Positions 19,156 through 28,232 of a DNA stretch of 62,801 nt are shown here, one piece after another. Position 1 is the stretch's first letter, and each line of letters opens with the position of its first letter. Position numbers and translations under genes: made by a program. The notes under the pieces are model-generated. The model saw only the letters and a program-made list of their open reading frames with translations, searched no databases and had not been told where the DNA came from. Source of the DNA: Bacillota bacterium (GTDB lineage Bacteria; Bacillota; Clostridia; Christensenellales; Aristaeellaceae); NCBI GenBank assembly GCA_023444095.1, contig JAEZRP010000038.1:1-62801 (forward strand), in the 5' to 3' direction.

Positions 19156-20215
19156 ACACAACCTCCCCTTCCGAAAGGCCGGAAAGGATTTCGGCCTCCG
19201 TGGACGTCCGGCGGCCCACCTGTACGTCGCGGCGCGTCCGGCTCTCGCCCTCGACCGCGTAGACATAATACTCCCCGTCATCCTCAAAGAGCGCGTTGAC
19301 GGGCACCTTCAGGACGTCCTCCGTGCGCGCCGTCACGAGAATCGCGGCGGCGGTCTCGCCGGCGGTCAGGTTCTCTGCGCCCGCGATCCCGTAGGTGCTC
19401 AGGTACCTGATGCCCTTGAGCGCCGCGCGGGCGTACTCGTCTTCGTCGACGGGTTCGGGCGCGATCTCGTACCGCGCGCCGGCGATCAGGGCGTAGACTT
19501 CGACCGCGGCGTCGAGCTGCGAGGGCGAAACGTAGTCGGATTGGAGGACAAGATCCGCGTCGCTGGTTACCACGCACACGGTGTCGTACGCGCCGACCGT
19601 CTGGCCGACCGCGCACGCGATGGCGGCGACGCGCCCGTCCGCGGGAGCGGCGAGCCATACGTTCTCGCGTTGCTTTTCATAGGCCGCGCGCTCCGCCGCG
19701 ATGACGGAAAGCCGCTCCGCGCGCGCCGCTTCGGCGTTCTGATACTCCAGATCGAGAAGCTCGATGTCCGTCTGCTTGTCGTATCTTTCCGCCTCGTCCG
19801 TGAGCCGGGAGAGCTCGAGCCAGGCGATCTGCGTGTCGATGTCGTAGAGCTTTTTCTCGTACGCGGCGGTTTCCCCGATCTCCGCCTCTTCCCGCGCGAG
19901 CGCGGAGAGCGCCGCGTCGATTGCGGAGACATCGATCTGTAGGAGGGGATCGCCCGCCTTCACGCTGTCGCCGACCTGGACGGGGATCGCCCCGATCCGG
20001 CTGTCCGCGGTGAAGAACAGCGAGACGCTCCGGGGCGCGACCGCGCCTTCGTAGACCGAAACGTCCTCAAGAGCACCGGTTTCGCACGCGGCGGTGTCCA
20101 TCTTCGCGCCAACGGGCGTCAAGAGCGCGGGCGCTTCCGCCTTTTCTTCCGAGCAGCCCGCCGCGAGGAGGGCAAGGATCGCCGCGAGGGCGAGGATCAT
20201 TCTTTTCTTCATCAT
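19142..20215 (-). CDS. HlyD/RND-type efflux adaptor lipoprotein (second of three)
   Basis: The 357-aa protein starts with a lipoprotein signal (ILALLAAGCSEE; lipobox LAAGC). It has the lipoyl half-motif VQVGDSVKAGDPLLQID near residue 80 and a long charged coiled-coil. The second half follows as APADGRVAAIACAVGQTVG, and the tail ILSGLSEGEVVYVGD is typical of periplasmic adaptor family proteins. Start ATG 20215 or 20212. It sits between two further adaptors, which is unusual. Confidence 0.85.
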   Translation of the reverse strand: MMKKRMILALAAILALLAAGCSEEKAEAPALLTPVGAKMDTAACETGALEDVSVYEGAVAPRSVSLFFTADSRIGAIPVQVGDSVKAGDPLLQIDVSAIDAALSALAREEAEIGETAAYEKKLYDIDTQIAWLELSRLTDEAERYDKQTDIELLDLEYQNAEAARAERLSVIAAERAAYEKQRENVWLAAPADGRVAAIACAVGQTVGAYDTVCVVTSDADLVLQSDYVSPSQLDAAVEVYALIAGARYEIAPEPVDEDEYARAALKGIRYLSTYGIAGAENLTAGETAAAILVTARTEDVLKVPVNALFEDDGEYYVYAVEGESRTRRDVQVGRRTSTEAEILSGLSEGEVVYVGD

Positions 20216-20228
20216 CTTCGCGCCCCCG

Positions 20229-21326
20229 TCAGTTGACGACGACCTTGTCGCCTTCGGAAAGCCCCGATATAATCTCGCAGCTCCTGCCGGTGACGAGGCC
20301 GACCGTCACGGGCCGGATGGTCTTGAGACCCGCTTCGTCCAGCACGTACACGCACGGCGCTCCGTCAGCTTCCGCGATGCAGGCGGCGGGCACGTACAGC
20401 GCGTCTCCGGACGATTCCACGATCACGGTGAACTTTCCCGTCGCCCCCTCCGCGAGGTTCACGGATGGGACGATCGGCGCGAAGTAGACGCGCGTGCGGG
20501 TGCTCTTTTCGTTCATGGGCTCCTCCTCCATGCCGAGCGCCTCTGCCGAGGTGCGGCGGATGGCGTAATCCTGCCCGTCGATTGTGATCTCGTAGGCTTC
20601 GTCAAAGGAGATCGACTCCGGATGCTCGACCGTCGCCTCGAACGCGCAGGAGGACAGGTCGGTGACGGTGACGATGGTGCGGCCCTTGACGGACGTCTCG
20701 CCCGGCTGGACGGCGCGCACATATGTCACGGTGCCGTCGATGTCGGATGTCGCCACGCGGCCCCCGCGCTGGGCGGTCAGTTCCTCCAGGCGCACTGAGA
20801 GCACCTCCAACCGGTCCTGTGCGTCACGGATAGCCACCTCGTAGGCGCGGCGGCGCGCGTCCGTTCGGGCGGCCCCGTCCGCGAACGCCTCCCGGCCCGC
20901 GAGCCTTTCGTCATAGAGCGCGAGAAGCGCGCTGTTCCGGTCGCGCTCGAGGGTGAGGGAATCGATTTCCGCCTCGCAGGAAGCGATCTCTGCGTCGATC
21001 TCGGCGGATTCGAGGGTCGCGAGCACATCCCCCGCCTTCACCTGATCGCCGACAGAGACCTGAAAGCTCTCGTAATATACGCCGGATGTTCCTAAGCCGT
21101 AGGACGCGGCCCGCGCGGCGAAGTAGGTCACGCGCACGGATTCCGTGAGGGAAATCTCTCCTCGGCGGACAGACGCGAGGGTGTACTCCGCCCCCGCGTC
21201 CGCGCGCACCACATGGATGGCGTTCTCGCGCGCGGATTGGTCGCCCGCGCCTTCGCAGCCCGCGAGCGAGAAGGCTGCGAGCGCCGTCAGGGCGAGGAGC
21301 GCCGCACGGTTTTTGTAAGATTTCAA
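20229..21326 (-). CDS. HlyD/RND-type efflux adaptor lipoprotein (first of three)
   Basis: The 365-aa protein has a lipoprotein signal ending in AAFSLAGC. It carries VSVGDQVKAGDVLATLES, a coiled-coil and VATSDIDGTVTYV, then the closing ISGLSEGDKVVV. I chose the TTG at 21326, seven bases after GGGAGG; the ATG at 21332 would leave only one base of spacing. It is the first gene of a six-gene efflux operon ending at 13750. Confidence 0.85.
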   Translation of the reverse strand: MKSYKNRAALLALTALAAFSLAGCEGAGDQSARENAIHVVRADAGAEYTLASVRRGEISLTESVRVTYFAARAASYGLGTSGVYYESFQVSVGDQVKAGDVLATLESAEIDAEIASCEAEIDSLTLERDRNSALLALYDERLAGREAFADGAARTDARRRAYEVAIRDAQDRLEVLSVRLEELTAQRGGRVATSDIDGTVTYVRAVQPGETSVKGRTIVTVTDLSSCAFEATVEHPESISFDEAYEITIDGQDYAIRRTSAEALGMEEEPMNEKSTRTRVYFAPIVPSVNLAEGATGKFTVIVESSGDALYVPAACIAEADGAPCVYVLDEAGLKTIRPVTVGLVTGRSCEIISGLSEGDKVVVN

Positions 21327-21368
21327 TGACATGCCTCCCGTTAATTTGCAGCGAACGTAACAAATATA

Positions 21369-21374
21369 ATTATA
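21369..21374 (-). promoter_or_regulatory. extended -10 promoter of the efflux operon
   Basis: The minus strand reads TGTTATAAT, an extended -10, about 40 bases before the first adaptor. The -35 (ATGCAA at 17 nt) is weak. The region is unusually AT-rich for this genome. Confidence 0.6.
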
Positions 21375-21433
21375 ACATAAAGTTGTATCCGTTGCATACA
21401 TAAAATAATCCGAAATTTTGCCTGATTTGATGA

Positions 21434-21439
21434 TATAAT
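21434..21439 (+). promoter_or_regulatory. extended -10 promoter of the transglutaminase operon
   Basis: TGATATAAT gives an extended -10 about 35 bases before the gene. No strong -35 is seen. It is divergent from the efflux-operon promoter, both in a roughly 90-bp AT-rich patch. Confidence 0.6.
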
Positions 21440-21473
21440 AGAGAAGGAAAAGAACCGACACGGGAGGCCGAAT

Positions 21474-22841
21474 ATGGAATACAGCGATTTGAAGTACCTC
21501 GCGGTGGATCTGCCGGAGGACATCCGGCGGCTAAAGGACGCGGGCGAGCTTGAACGGATGAACCGCGTGATCGGGATGCGGCTCAGGGCGGACATCCCGC
21601 CGCAACTCAAAAAAAGGCTCGAGCTCGAGCGCGCCATGGCCGCGCTTTTGCCGGCCGCGTATCCGTATAGCCGTGAGGAGGCGGTGCGGATGCTCGAAGA
21701 GACGCTCGAGGATTTCGCGCCGGAGGAACTCGACCAGTTGACCGACGCGGACGCCGCCGACTGGATCTTCATCGACCACCAGTTGCGCTACCGACGCAAT
21801 TTCCTGAATAACCTCATCAAAACCAGGCCCGCGATTGCCGCGCGGGTCAAGGACAAGGGCAGGCTCGCGTATTCTCAGAAGAACGCGGCGCTGCTCGACG
21901 AGGCAATCGCGAAGATGAAGGAGAGGGGCGAGCTCGCGTACCGGTTCCGCATCCGCGCGTCTGTGGCAGTAAAGCCCAAATGGCAGCGGGAAGGAAAGCT
22001 CATTCGCGTGCACATTCCCGTGCCCATCCTCTACGCGCAGACAGAGGCGGTCGAGATCCGGAAGGTCGACCCCGCGCCCGCCTACGTCTCCGCGAAGGAT
22101 TACCCTCAGCGCACGGTGTTCTTCGAGCGGCCCTACGAGCCGGGGATGAAGTTCTCGGTGGAATACGAGTACGTCAACCGGATGCGGTACGTCGACCCCG
22201 ACCCCGCGAAGGTGCTCGCCGCGCAGCCGGCCTTCCATCTGGAGGAACTTCCCCCGCACATCCTCTTTCAGCCCTATTTGCGCGGACTCGCGCGGGACAT
22301 CGTCGGCGGCGAGCTGAATCCGCTCAAAAAGGCGCGCAGGATCTACGACTGGCTCACGAGCGTGCCGATCTACTCCTTCATGCCTCCGTATTTCACGGTC
22401 GCAGACCTCCCCGGCTTCATGGCGACCCGATTGAAGGGCGACTGCGGCGTGTTCGCGCTCCTCTTCATCACCCTCTGCCGCATCGTCGGCGTGCCCGCGC
22501 GCTGGCAGTCGGGCCTCTACACCACGCCCCTTGAGATCGGCATGCACGACTGGGCGCAGTTCTACGTCGCGCCTTACGGCTGGCTGTACGCGGACTGTTC
22601 TTTCGGCAATTCCGCCCATCACAGGGGCGCGGCGGAGCGGCGCGATTTCTATTTTGGGAATCTCGATCCCTTCCGCATGGTGGCCGTGAGCGAGTTCCAG
22701 CACGAGTTCGACCCGCCGAGGAAGTTTTTGCGCTACGACCCTTACGACAACCAGGATGGCGAAGCGGAGTACGAGGACATGCCGCTTCTCAACAGCGAGC
22801 TTCTGACCGATCAGGATATGCTGGAGGTCGAGGAGCTATGA
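21474..22841 (+). CDS. transglutaminase-like cysteine protease superfamily protein
   Basis: The 455-aa protein has no signal peptide. The transglutaminase core lies at about residues 300-390 with a full triad: C324 (KGDCGVFALLF), H358 (MHDWAQFYV) and D374 (YADCSFG). The upstream 200 residues are charged and helical, followed by a beta-rich domain (YRFRIRASVAVKPKW). Most bacterial members of this type act as proteases or peptide-linkage enzymes; the target is unknown. The start follows GGGAGG. Its stop overlaps the next gene as ATGA. Confidence 0.8.
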   Translation: MEYSDLKYLAVDLPEDIRRLKDAGELERMNRVIGMRLRADIPPQLKKRLELERAMAALLPAAYPYSREEAVRMLEETLEDFAPEELDQLTDADAADWIFIDHQLRYRRNFLNNLIKTRPAIAARVKDKGRLAYSQKNAALLDEAIAKMKERGELAYRFRIRASVAVKPKWQREGKLIRVHIPVPILYAQTEAVEIRKVDPAPAYVSAKDYPQRTVFFERPYEPGMKFSVEYEYVNRMRYVDPDPAKVLAAQPAFHLEELPPHILFQPYLRGLARDIVGGELNPLKKARRIYDWLTSVPIYSFMPPYFTVADLPGFMATRLKGDCGVFALLFITLCRIVGVPARWQSGLYTTPLEIGMHDWAQFYVAPYGWLYADCSFGNSAHHRGAAERRDFYFGNLDPFRMVAVSEFQHEFDPPRKFLRYDPYDNQDGEAEYEDMPLLNSELLTDQDMLEVEEL

Positions 22842-23779
22842 TCCTGCGCGCGGGGGATGGCGGCTACGCGGAATACCGCATCCCGGGCGCGATCGCGACC
22901 CCGAAGGGGGCCCTCCTGTGCTGTGAGGCGCGGATGGCCTCCGGGAGCGACTGGGGGAAGATCGATATCCTCGTTCTGCGGGAGGATGGCGCGCGCTTCC
23001 TCGTCGCGGGGAGCGAGCGGGACACCATGAACAACCCCACGCTCGTCGCGGACGGGGAGAAGACGCACCTGATTTACCATCAAAACTATGCCCGCGCGTT
23101 TCACCGAACGAGCCTGGACTTTGGCGCGACTTGGTCGGAGCCCGTCGAGATCACGGAGGCATACCGGGCATTTTCATATGAATGGAACGTGTGCGCCACC
23201 GGCCCCGGCCACGGCGTCCGGCTTTCGGACGGGCGGCTCGTCGTCCCCGTCTGGCTCGCGAACGGGACGGTGCGCGAGGGGCCGAACTACGTCGTCGACC
23301 ACCATCCCTCCGCTGCGGGCTGCATCCTTTCGGACGACGGCGGGGCGACGTGGCGCGCGGGCGCGCTGTTCTCCGGCGTTGCGGACGCGAACGAGACGAG
23401 CTGCGCGGAGCTGCCCGACGGAATGCTCCTGTTCAACATCCGCCACTGCGGCGAGTCGCGCAGGCGGGCGCTCGCGGTTTCGGAGGACGGCGGCGCCACC
23501 GCCGGATCCATCCGCTTCGAACCGTCGCTTCCCGACCCGCGCTGCTTCGGTTCGATGATCCGTGCCGGGGAGCACGTCTACTTCGTCAACTGCGATTCCG
23601 AGGCCGGACGGGTCAACCTGACGGTGAAAAGGCTCGACGGGGATGTCTGGACGCCCGCCTTCCGGGTGGACGAATTGGGCGGGTATGCGGACATCGCGTG
23701 GGACGGGAAGAGGCTTCTGGTGTTCTATGAGCATGGCGTGAACGGACGGGTTCTTGAATTGAGGCTGGTCCGGCTGTGA
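22838..23779 (+). CDS. sialidase-like (BNR/Asp-box) propeller protein
   Basis: The 313-aa protein has the sialidase YRIP motif (Y13-R14-I15-P16), supplying the first arginine of the catalytic triad. It also has two Asp-box motifs (SDDGGATW and SEDGGAT), matching the GH33-type six-blade propeller. There is no signal peptide, so it would act inside the cell, which is unlike secreted sialidases. Related intracellular exo-sialidase-like proteins of unknown function exist. ATG overlaps the transglutaminase stop, and the next gene overlaps its stop as GTGA. Confidence 0.75.
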   Translation: MILRAGDGGYAEYRIPGAIATPKGALLCCEARMASGSDWGKIDILVLREDGARFLVAGSERDTMNNPTLVADGEKTHLIYHQNYARAFHRTSLDFGATWSEPVEITEAYRAFSYEWNVCATGPGHGVRLSDGRLVVPVWLANGTVREGPNYVVDHHPSAAGCILSDDGGATWRAGALFSGVADANETSCAELPDGMLLFNIRHCGESRRRALAVSEDGGATAGSIRFEPSLPDPRCFGSMIRAGEHVYFVNCDSEAGRVNLTVKRLDGDVWTPAFRVDELGGYADIAWDGKRLLVFYEHGVNGRVLELRLVRL

Positions 23780-24318
23780 AATTCGATCACGGAACCAGGG
23801 TGCGGGGCCTTGCGGCGCTCGTTCCCGGCGCGGACGGAAGGGCGTATCTCGCCGCAAGCCCCGCCATCGCCGCGCTCTATCTTTGGGAATTTGACCGGAA
23901 TCCGTGCAAATGGATGGGCTACCGCGTCCTGAACGGCAGGGTAACGTATATCGAGTATTTTTCCGGCGCGCTCGAGCAATTCTACGGCGGCGCGTCGGGG
24001 TACCTCTACTCGTGCGAGGGCAACTTTCCGCTCGACGATAAGCGCGGCCTCGCGGCGGGCGTGGCGGAGGAGGTACCGCTCGACGGTTGCGAGGAAATCC
24101 CGGACGTGTTTTGCTTCCTTCTCGCACTCGAGCGCGCGGGGGAGATGGACATCCGACGGTACGATATATTGACGGATGCCGACCATGCCTACATCCGCAA
24201 AACGGTTGGACGGCTCATCGCGAATCTCGACCTCAAAAACCATCCGGAGAACCCGTACCGCGCCTTCGTGCGGGACAGGTTTCCGGATGTGTGGGCTCAA
24301 AGCACCTCTTTCAGATAG
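23776..24318 (+). CDS. uncharacterised protein in transglutaminase/sialidase-like operon
   Basis: I do not recognise this 180-aa protein. It is soluble with no signal peptide or membrane segment, rich in aromatic residues (LYLWEFDRNPCKWMGY; FSGALEQFYGGASGYLY) and ends in a charged helical part. It begins with GTG overlapping the previous stop (GTGA), so it is translationally coupled to the two upstream genes and is likely to work with them. Confidence 0.6.
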   Translation: MKFDHGTRVRGLAALVPGADGRAYLAASPAIAALYLWEFDRNPCKWMGYRVLNGRVTYIEYFSGALEQFYGGASGYLYSCEGNFPLDDKRGLAAGVAEEVPLDGCEEIPDVFCFLLALERAGEMDIRRYDILTDADHAYIRKTVGRLIANLDLKNHPENPYRAFVRDRFPDVWAQSTSFR

Positions 24319-24321
24319 AAC

Positions 24322-24363
24322 AGGCCCTTCGGTGTGCATCCGAATCCGCATGGCCGAGGGCCT
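24322..24363. terminator. hairpin between convergent genes
   Basis: The arms AGGCCCTTCGG and CCGAGGGCCT pair with one bulged base and lie between the ends of two convergent genes. U-rich sequence is poor on both sides, so termination is likely but not certain. Confidence 0.5.
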
Positions 24364-24383
24364 CCCAGTATGATTTTCTCATT

Positions 24384-24911
24384 CTATCGAATGCCACGCT
24401 CCCGCAGCCGCGCGAGCGTGGCCTCAAGTGCCTTGCGGTTTTTCAGGTTCGCGCTGAGGTCGCCGGGATCGATGTAATCGCCGTTCTTTGCGCACTCGAT
24501 GGCGCACTCGCCGATGTAGGCGTCCATGACGTTCTCGCTCGAGAACGCGCCTTCGATCCCTGCGTTCATGCGCCTGTCGAGCGCGTCGATCATCGTGCGG
24601 TAGATGAAGTGATCTCCGCCCAGAATCTCGCCCATCCGCCGGATGCCGCTCATGACCTCCCGAAGCTGCGCCACCGTCACGCGCCGCCGGAACCGCCACG
24701 CCTTCCGACCGCCGCCGAGGATGAGATCCACCGACGTTTCATACATCAGCGCCACGTCCATCAAAATTGATGCGTCCGGGAGCGATTCGCCCCGCTCCCA
24801 GTTGGAGACCGACTGCGGGCTCAGCCCGAGCCGTTCCGCCACATCCGCCTGCGTGAGATTCTTCTCGGTTCGCCTTTCGCGCAGAAAAGCGCCCGTCGCC
24901 TTCATGTCCAT
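24384..24911 (-). CDS. XRE-family transcriptional regulator
   Basis: The 175-aa protein has an N-terminal helix-turn-helix (about residues 6-58) with the classic segment LTQADVAERLGLSPQSVSNWERG. A C-terminal part of about 110 residues follows without a recognised domain. ATG 24911 lies eight bases after GGAGG; several upstream ATGs are in frame but worse placed. It may control the neighbouring MFS gene, which is on the same strand upstream, but no operator is evident. Confidence 0.85.
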   Translation of the reverse strand: MDMKATGAFLRERRTEKNLTQADVAERLGLSPQSVSNWERGESLPDASILMDVALMYETSVDLILGGGRKAWRFRRRVTVAQLREVMSGIRRMGEILGGDHFIYRTMIDALDRRMNAGIEGAFSSENVMDAYIGECAIECAKNGDYIDPGDLSANLKNRKALEATLARLRERGIR

Positions 24912-24990
24912 TTTCATCGCCTCCGTCTTCATATTACAGGAGAGAGGCGATCCGGACAAGCGACGGGCGCTTGGATTTCAGAGGGTTTTT

Positions 24991-26244
24991 CTAAACCCGC
25001 AATTGTGCGCGGGCCTGCTCGGCGACGGCGCGCTCCTCCTCGGGTTTGACGCGCGCTGCGACAAAGAGGTTGCCCAGCGAGAACACGGCCGCCACGAAGA
25101 ACACCCACTGCGCACCCCAGTGGTCCCAGATGAGGCCGCAGATGAAAGCGGCGACGATCGATACGAAGTGGTCGAGGCTCGTTCCCGTGGAGAGAGTCTG
25201 CGTCACCTCGTCGTCGTTCCAAGAGATGGAGCGCAAATACACCGCATTCACCACGCCGATCTGCATCGAGAGCCGGTCGAGGATGAACAGGCCATACACG
25301 CCGAACACCGGCCAGACGAGGCTCCCGAGCCCGCGCGCCGAGATGCCCCAGACCACGAAGCCGTAGATCGCGTAGATGATGATGAACGTGAGGGCGTCGA
25401 GGTACATCATCTTCTTGATGCCGTAGCGGTCCATCCAGTGGCCCACCAGCCGCATGAAGAAGATCGACAGAAAGCTTCCGATGATGACAAGCATGCTCAT
25501 GACATCCGCGCCCTTGTTGAGAAGCTGGACGATGACCCAGGTTCCGTACACGTAGGCGATCTGCTTCTGGACGCCCTTGAGGATCGTCAGGAGGTAGTAG
25601 TATTTGTAGTGCGCCCGGAACGTGAGCTTGAATCTGCGCTTGGTCTTGAGGGCGTCTCCGCACTTCGCGGACAGGGAAACCGCGAAGAAGGTCGCGACGA
25701 GGAACGCCATCGCGCCGACGAGGAACACCCAGCGGACGTTCGTCTGGAACGTGAAAAAGCCGGTGCGAAAGCCGATGAATACCACAAGGCCCGCCGCCAT
25801 GCCGATGAAGGACTGGGTGGAGGCGTACTGGCCCATGCGCTTGCCCACCCGGCCCGGTTCGGCGAGCTGCATGCCGATGGAATCCCGGAGCGGCATAAAA
25901 AGGTGCATGCCCGTGGAGTTGATGAAGAGGAAGATGAGCATCACGGCGAAGGTCGGCGTCGTGAGGCCCAAAACCGTCAGGCCCGCGCACGCGAGTACCT
26001 GCGCCACGATCGCCGCGCGCAGATCGCCGAACCTGCCGAGCGCGGCGATCAGGAGCGCGCATAAAAGGCCCGGCAGCTCGCGCGGGAACTCGATGAAGCC
26101 GCGTTGGGCGGTCGTCACCTGATAGACTTCCTTGAAATAGTTGCTGTAGATGGAGTCGGAAAAGCCGTTTCCGAGGGCAGCGAAGGCGATGAGCAGGAAA
26201 AACAGGAGCATCTCGGGGCGCTTGACGCGCAGGAGCTTTCGCAT
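24991..26244 (-). CDS. MFS transporter
   Basis: The 417-aa protein has about twelve hydrophobic segments and charged inter-helix loops typical of the major facilitator superfamily (for example LIAALGRFGDLRAA and GHWMDRYGIKKMMYLD, variants of the GxxxDRxGRR loop). The substrate is unknown. Start at ATG 26244 with AAGG upstream; its promoter lies at 26278-26306. Confidence 0.8.
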   Translation of the reverse strand: MRKLLRVKRPEMLLFFLLIAFAALGNGFSDSIYSNYFKEVYQVTTAQRGFIEFPRELPGLLCALLIAALGRFGDLRAAIVAQVLACAGLTVLGLTTPTFAVMLIFLFINSTGMHLFMPLRDSIGMQLAEPGRVGKRMGQYASTQSFIGMAAGLVVFIGFRTGFFTFQTNVRWVFLVGAMAFLVATFFAVSLSAKCGDALKTKRRFKLTFRAHYKYYYLLTILKGVQKQIAYVYGTWVIVQLLNKGADVMSMLVIIGSFLSIFFMRLVGHWMDRYGIKKMMYLDALTFIIIYAIYGFVVWGISARGLGSLVWPVFGVYGLFILDRLSMQIGVVNAVYLRSISWNDDEVTQTLSTGTSLDHFVSIVAAFICGLIWDHWGAQWVFFVAAVFSLGNLFVAARVKPEEERAVAEQARAQLRV

Positions 26245-26277
26245 GGGCCTTGCCTCTTTCGCAAATGATATGCCACC

Positions 26278-26306
26278 ATAATAACATGTCGGTGCCTGGG
26301 CGTAAA
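26278..26306 (-). promoter_or_regulatory. promoter of the MFS gene
   Basis: TTTACG (26301-26306), a 17-nt spacer and TATTAT (26278-26283) with TGT before it. Confidence 0.6.
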
Positions 26307-26315
26307 GCCGGGAGC

Positions 26316-26348
26316 ATAAAAAATAACGCGCCCGCGGAAAGCGAGCGC
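26316..26348 (-). terminator. intrinsic terminator after the SH3 protein gene
   Basis: On the minus strand GCGCTCGC pairs with GCGGGCGC (26348-26328, one G-U pair), followed by GTTATTTTTTA. Confidence 0.75.
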
Positions 26349-26362
26349 ACCGTGCGGAATGC

Positions 26363-27094
26363 TCATTTGATTTTTGAATACTTGGAAGACAGCCAGCCTT
26401 CCTTGCCGTTGTATTTGACATTGTACCACTTGACCCCGCGACTGTCGGTGGAGGATTTGCCGAGGTATGTGACGGTAGTGCCTTCCGGGACGGCGATGAT
26501 CTTTGCATAGCCGAGCCCCGCGCCCTTGCGCATCCACACGTTCCCGGTGGTCACGACCTTGTCGCCGCCGGAGGACGAACCGCCCGAGAGCGTCGCGTAT
26601 TTGGCTGACACCCACGCGGGGCCGTAGTCGGAGGCGACCCTGTACCACGTCTTGCCGTTCCCATCCTTGGCGGAGGAGCCGAGGTAGAAAAGCTTCGTGC
26701 CCTTCGAGACGGATGTGGTGATCGAGTAGCCCGTGCCCGCACCCTTTCTGAGGTTCACGGACGCGGTCGACTTGACATAGGCTGCGTTGGAGACGGCCGA
26801 GTCGTCGACCGTTACTTTGGTGTATCCCGCGTACAGCCACGCGGAGGATCCGCTGTAGGAAACCTTGTGCCAGAGCCGACCCTTCGCGTCGTAGGCGCTG
26901 ATTCCGAGGTAAGTGAACTTCTTGCCCGAGGACACGGCGGTGATGACGGAATAGCTCGTATCCGGGCCCTTCCGCAGATTAACCGAGGCCGTGGTCTTGA
27001 GAGACATCGCGCTGTCAGCCGAAGCGGGCAGAGCGGAGAGCGTGGCCATGAGGGCGAACGCAAGGACGAGCGCAAACAGTCTTTTCAGCTTCAT
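26363..27094 (-). CDS. secreted protein with three SH3-like repeats
   Basis: The 243-aa protein has a signal peptide (LFALVLAFALMATLSALPASA). Three bacterial SH3 modules follow, each starting with a VNLRKGxGxxYxxI-type segment (VNLRKGPDTSYSVI, VNLRKGAGTGYSIT, VWMRKGAGLGYAKI). There is no catalytic domain. It probably binds the cell wall. ATG 27094 follows GGAGGG. The AraC-type gene lies 92 bases upstream on the same strand and could be co-transcribed. Confidence 0.85.
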   Translation of the reverse strand: MKLKRLFALVLAFALMATLSALPASADSAMSLKTTASVNLRKGPDTSYSVITAVSSGKKFTYLGISAYDAKGRLWHKVSYSGSSAWLYAGYTKVTVDDSAVSNAAYVKSTASVNLRKGAGTGYSITTSVSKGTKLFYLGSSAKDGNGKTWYRVASDYGPAWVSAKYATLSGGSSSGGDKVVTTGNVWMRKGAGLGYAKIIAVPEGTTVTYLGKSSTDSRGVKWYNVKYNGKEGWLSSKYSKIK

Positions 27095-27186
27095 AAAAAA
27101 TTCCCTCCGATCCCGTCTTGTTCCGATGTTCGTTAGACGGATGCGAAAGGAAAAAAGTCCCAATCTTGCGCGAATTTCTTCGGGCG

Positions 27187-28041
27187 TCAGTCCATCGGCG
27201 CATCGTCTCCGTGCATGTGCGGGATGGGCTGGGTGGGCGAGACGCCGTATTGTTTGCGATACGCGCGGGAGAAGGAGGAGTAGTCGGCGTAGCCGCACAG
27301 CTTCGCGGCCTCCGTGGCGCTCGTTCCCGCGCGCATGAGTTCCGACGCGTGGGCCATGCGCTTAATGGTGATGTAGTTGTGGGGGGAATACCCCGTCACC
27401 TCGCGGAAGCGATGCATGAGAAACGACGGGCTCACGAAGAAGCGCTCCGCAAGCTTGTCAATCAAAAGTTCCCCCGACAGGTTCGCAAGAATGTATCCGA
27501 CGATCTCGCTGATCTTGGGGTCTGCGACGTAGTTCTGTTCGCCCAACGCCGTCCCGCGCAGCGAAACGCGGTTCAGCGTAATCATGATCTGACTCATGAG
27601 CGCGGCCTTGAGCGCGTCCGCGCCGAACTGGGGATTCTTGAGTTCCCCCTCGAGCGTGACGTACATCTCCGAGAGCGCGAGCCGTTCGCGCGCGTCGGGC
27701 CGTATGATGTTGTAACGCGCCTGCTCCGCGCGCTCGAACATATCCGTGAGCGGGGCCTCACGATCGAGGTAGGCGGGGTTGACGTAAAAGATCACGCGGT
27801 CATAGATTTCGTCCGGCGCGATCACGGGGCGGTGCACCTGATCGTGGTTGATTAACACCACGTCCCACGGGCGCAGATAGTATGCCTTGTCTTCCACATA
27901 GTATGTCGTGCGCCCGGAGAGGAAAATGATCGCCTTGTTGAACGAATGGAAGTGGAAGTCGAACTTCACGTCCCGCTTGTCCCGGATGTGGAACATGCGG
28001 AAATCCTCGTTCAGATATCCCCTGGAGAGCGCCTGATCCAT
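27187..28041 (-). CDS. AraC-family transcriptional regulator with N-terminal cupin
   Basis: The 284-aa protein starts with a cupin-like sensor (KFDFHFHSFNKAIIFLSG) and ends with two helix-turn-helix motifs (LIDKLAERFFVSPSFLMHRFRE; ATEAAKLCGYADYSSFSRAYRK, about residues 190-265). Such regulators bind a sugar or small ligand. It is divergent from an ABC-2 exporter operon, whose promoter lies nine bases from the -35 of its own promoter, so it could control that operon. Confidence 0.9.
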   Translation of the reverse strand: MDQALSRGYLNEDFRMFHIRDKRDVKFDFHFHSFNKAIIFLSGRTTYYVEDKAYYLRPWDVVLINHDQVHRPVIAPDEIYDRVIFYVNPAYLDREAPLTDMFERAEQARYNIIRPDARERLALSEMYVTLEGELKNPQFGADALKAALMSQIMITLNRVSLRGTALGEQNYVADPKISEIVGYILANLSGELLIDKLAERFFVSPSFLMHRFREVTGYSPHNYITIKRMAHASELMRAGTSATEAAKLCGYADYSSFSRAYRKQYGVSPTQPIPHMHGDDAPMD

Positions 28042-28195
28042 CTGGCTATCGTCCTTCCTTGCGGGCTTTTGCGGGACTCTATCGTGGGGCGTATCGCGCG
28101 CTCGTAAAACGCGTACGCGGCAAGGTTCTCTCTATAGGAGTTCTCCCGCGGCGGATGTCCCATAGCGCGATTCGTCATTCCCATCGCGTTGGTCC

Positions 28196-28224
28196 ATTAT
28201 AGCATCGAATTTTTCATCGCGCAA
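28196..28224 (-). promoter_or_regulatory. promoter of the AraC-type regulator
   Basis: TTGCGC (28219-28224), a 17-nt spacer and TATAAT (28196-28201). The transcript would have a 5' leader of about 150 nt in which I see no assigned element. Confidence 0.75.
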
Positions 28225-28232
28225 TAACGCGC

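Noticed and set aside
22838..23779. Secreted virulence sialidase
   Set aside because: No signal peptide and tight coupling to two cytoplasmic-looking genes argue against secretion.
24929..26350. Long minus-strand open frame overlapping the MFS gene
   Set aside because: It is a shifted-frame shadow rich in R, H and P; the MFS frame has membrane helices, a promoter and a ribosome site.
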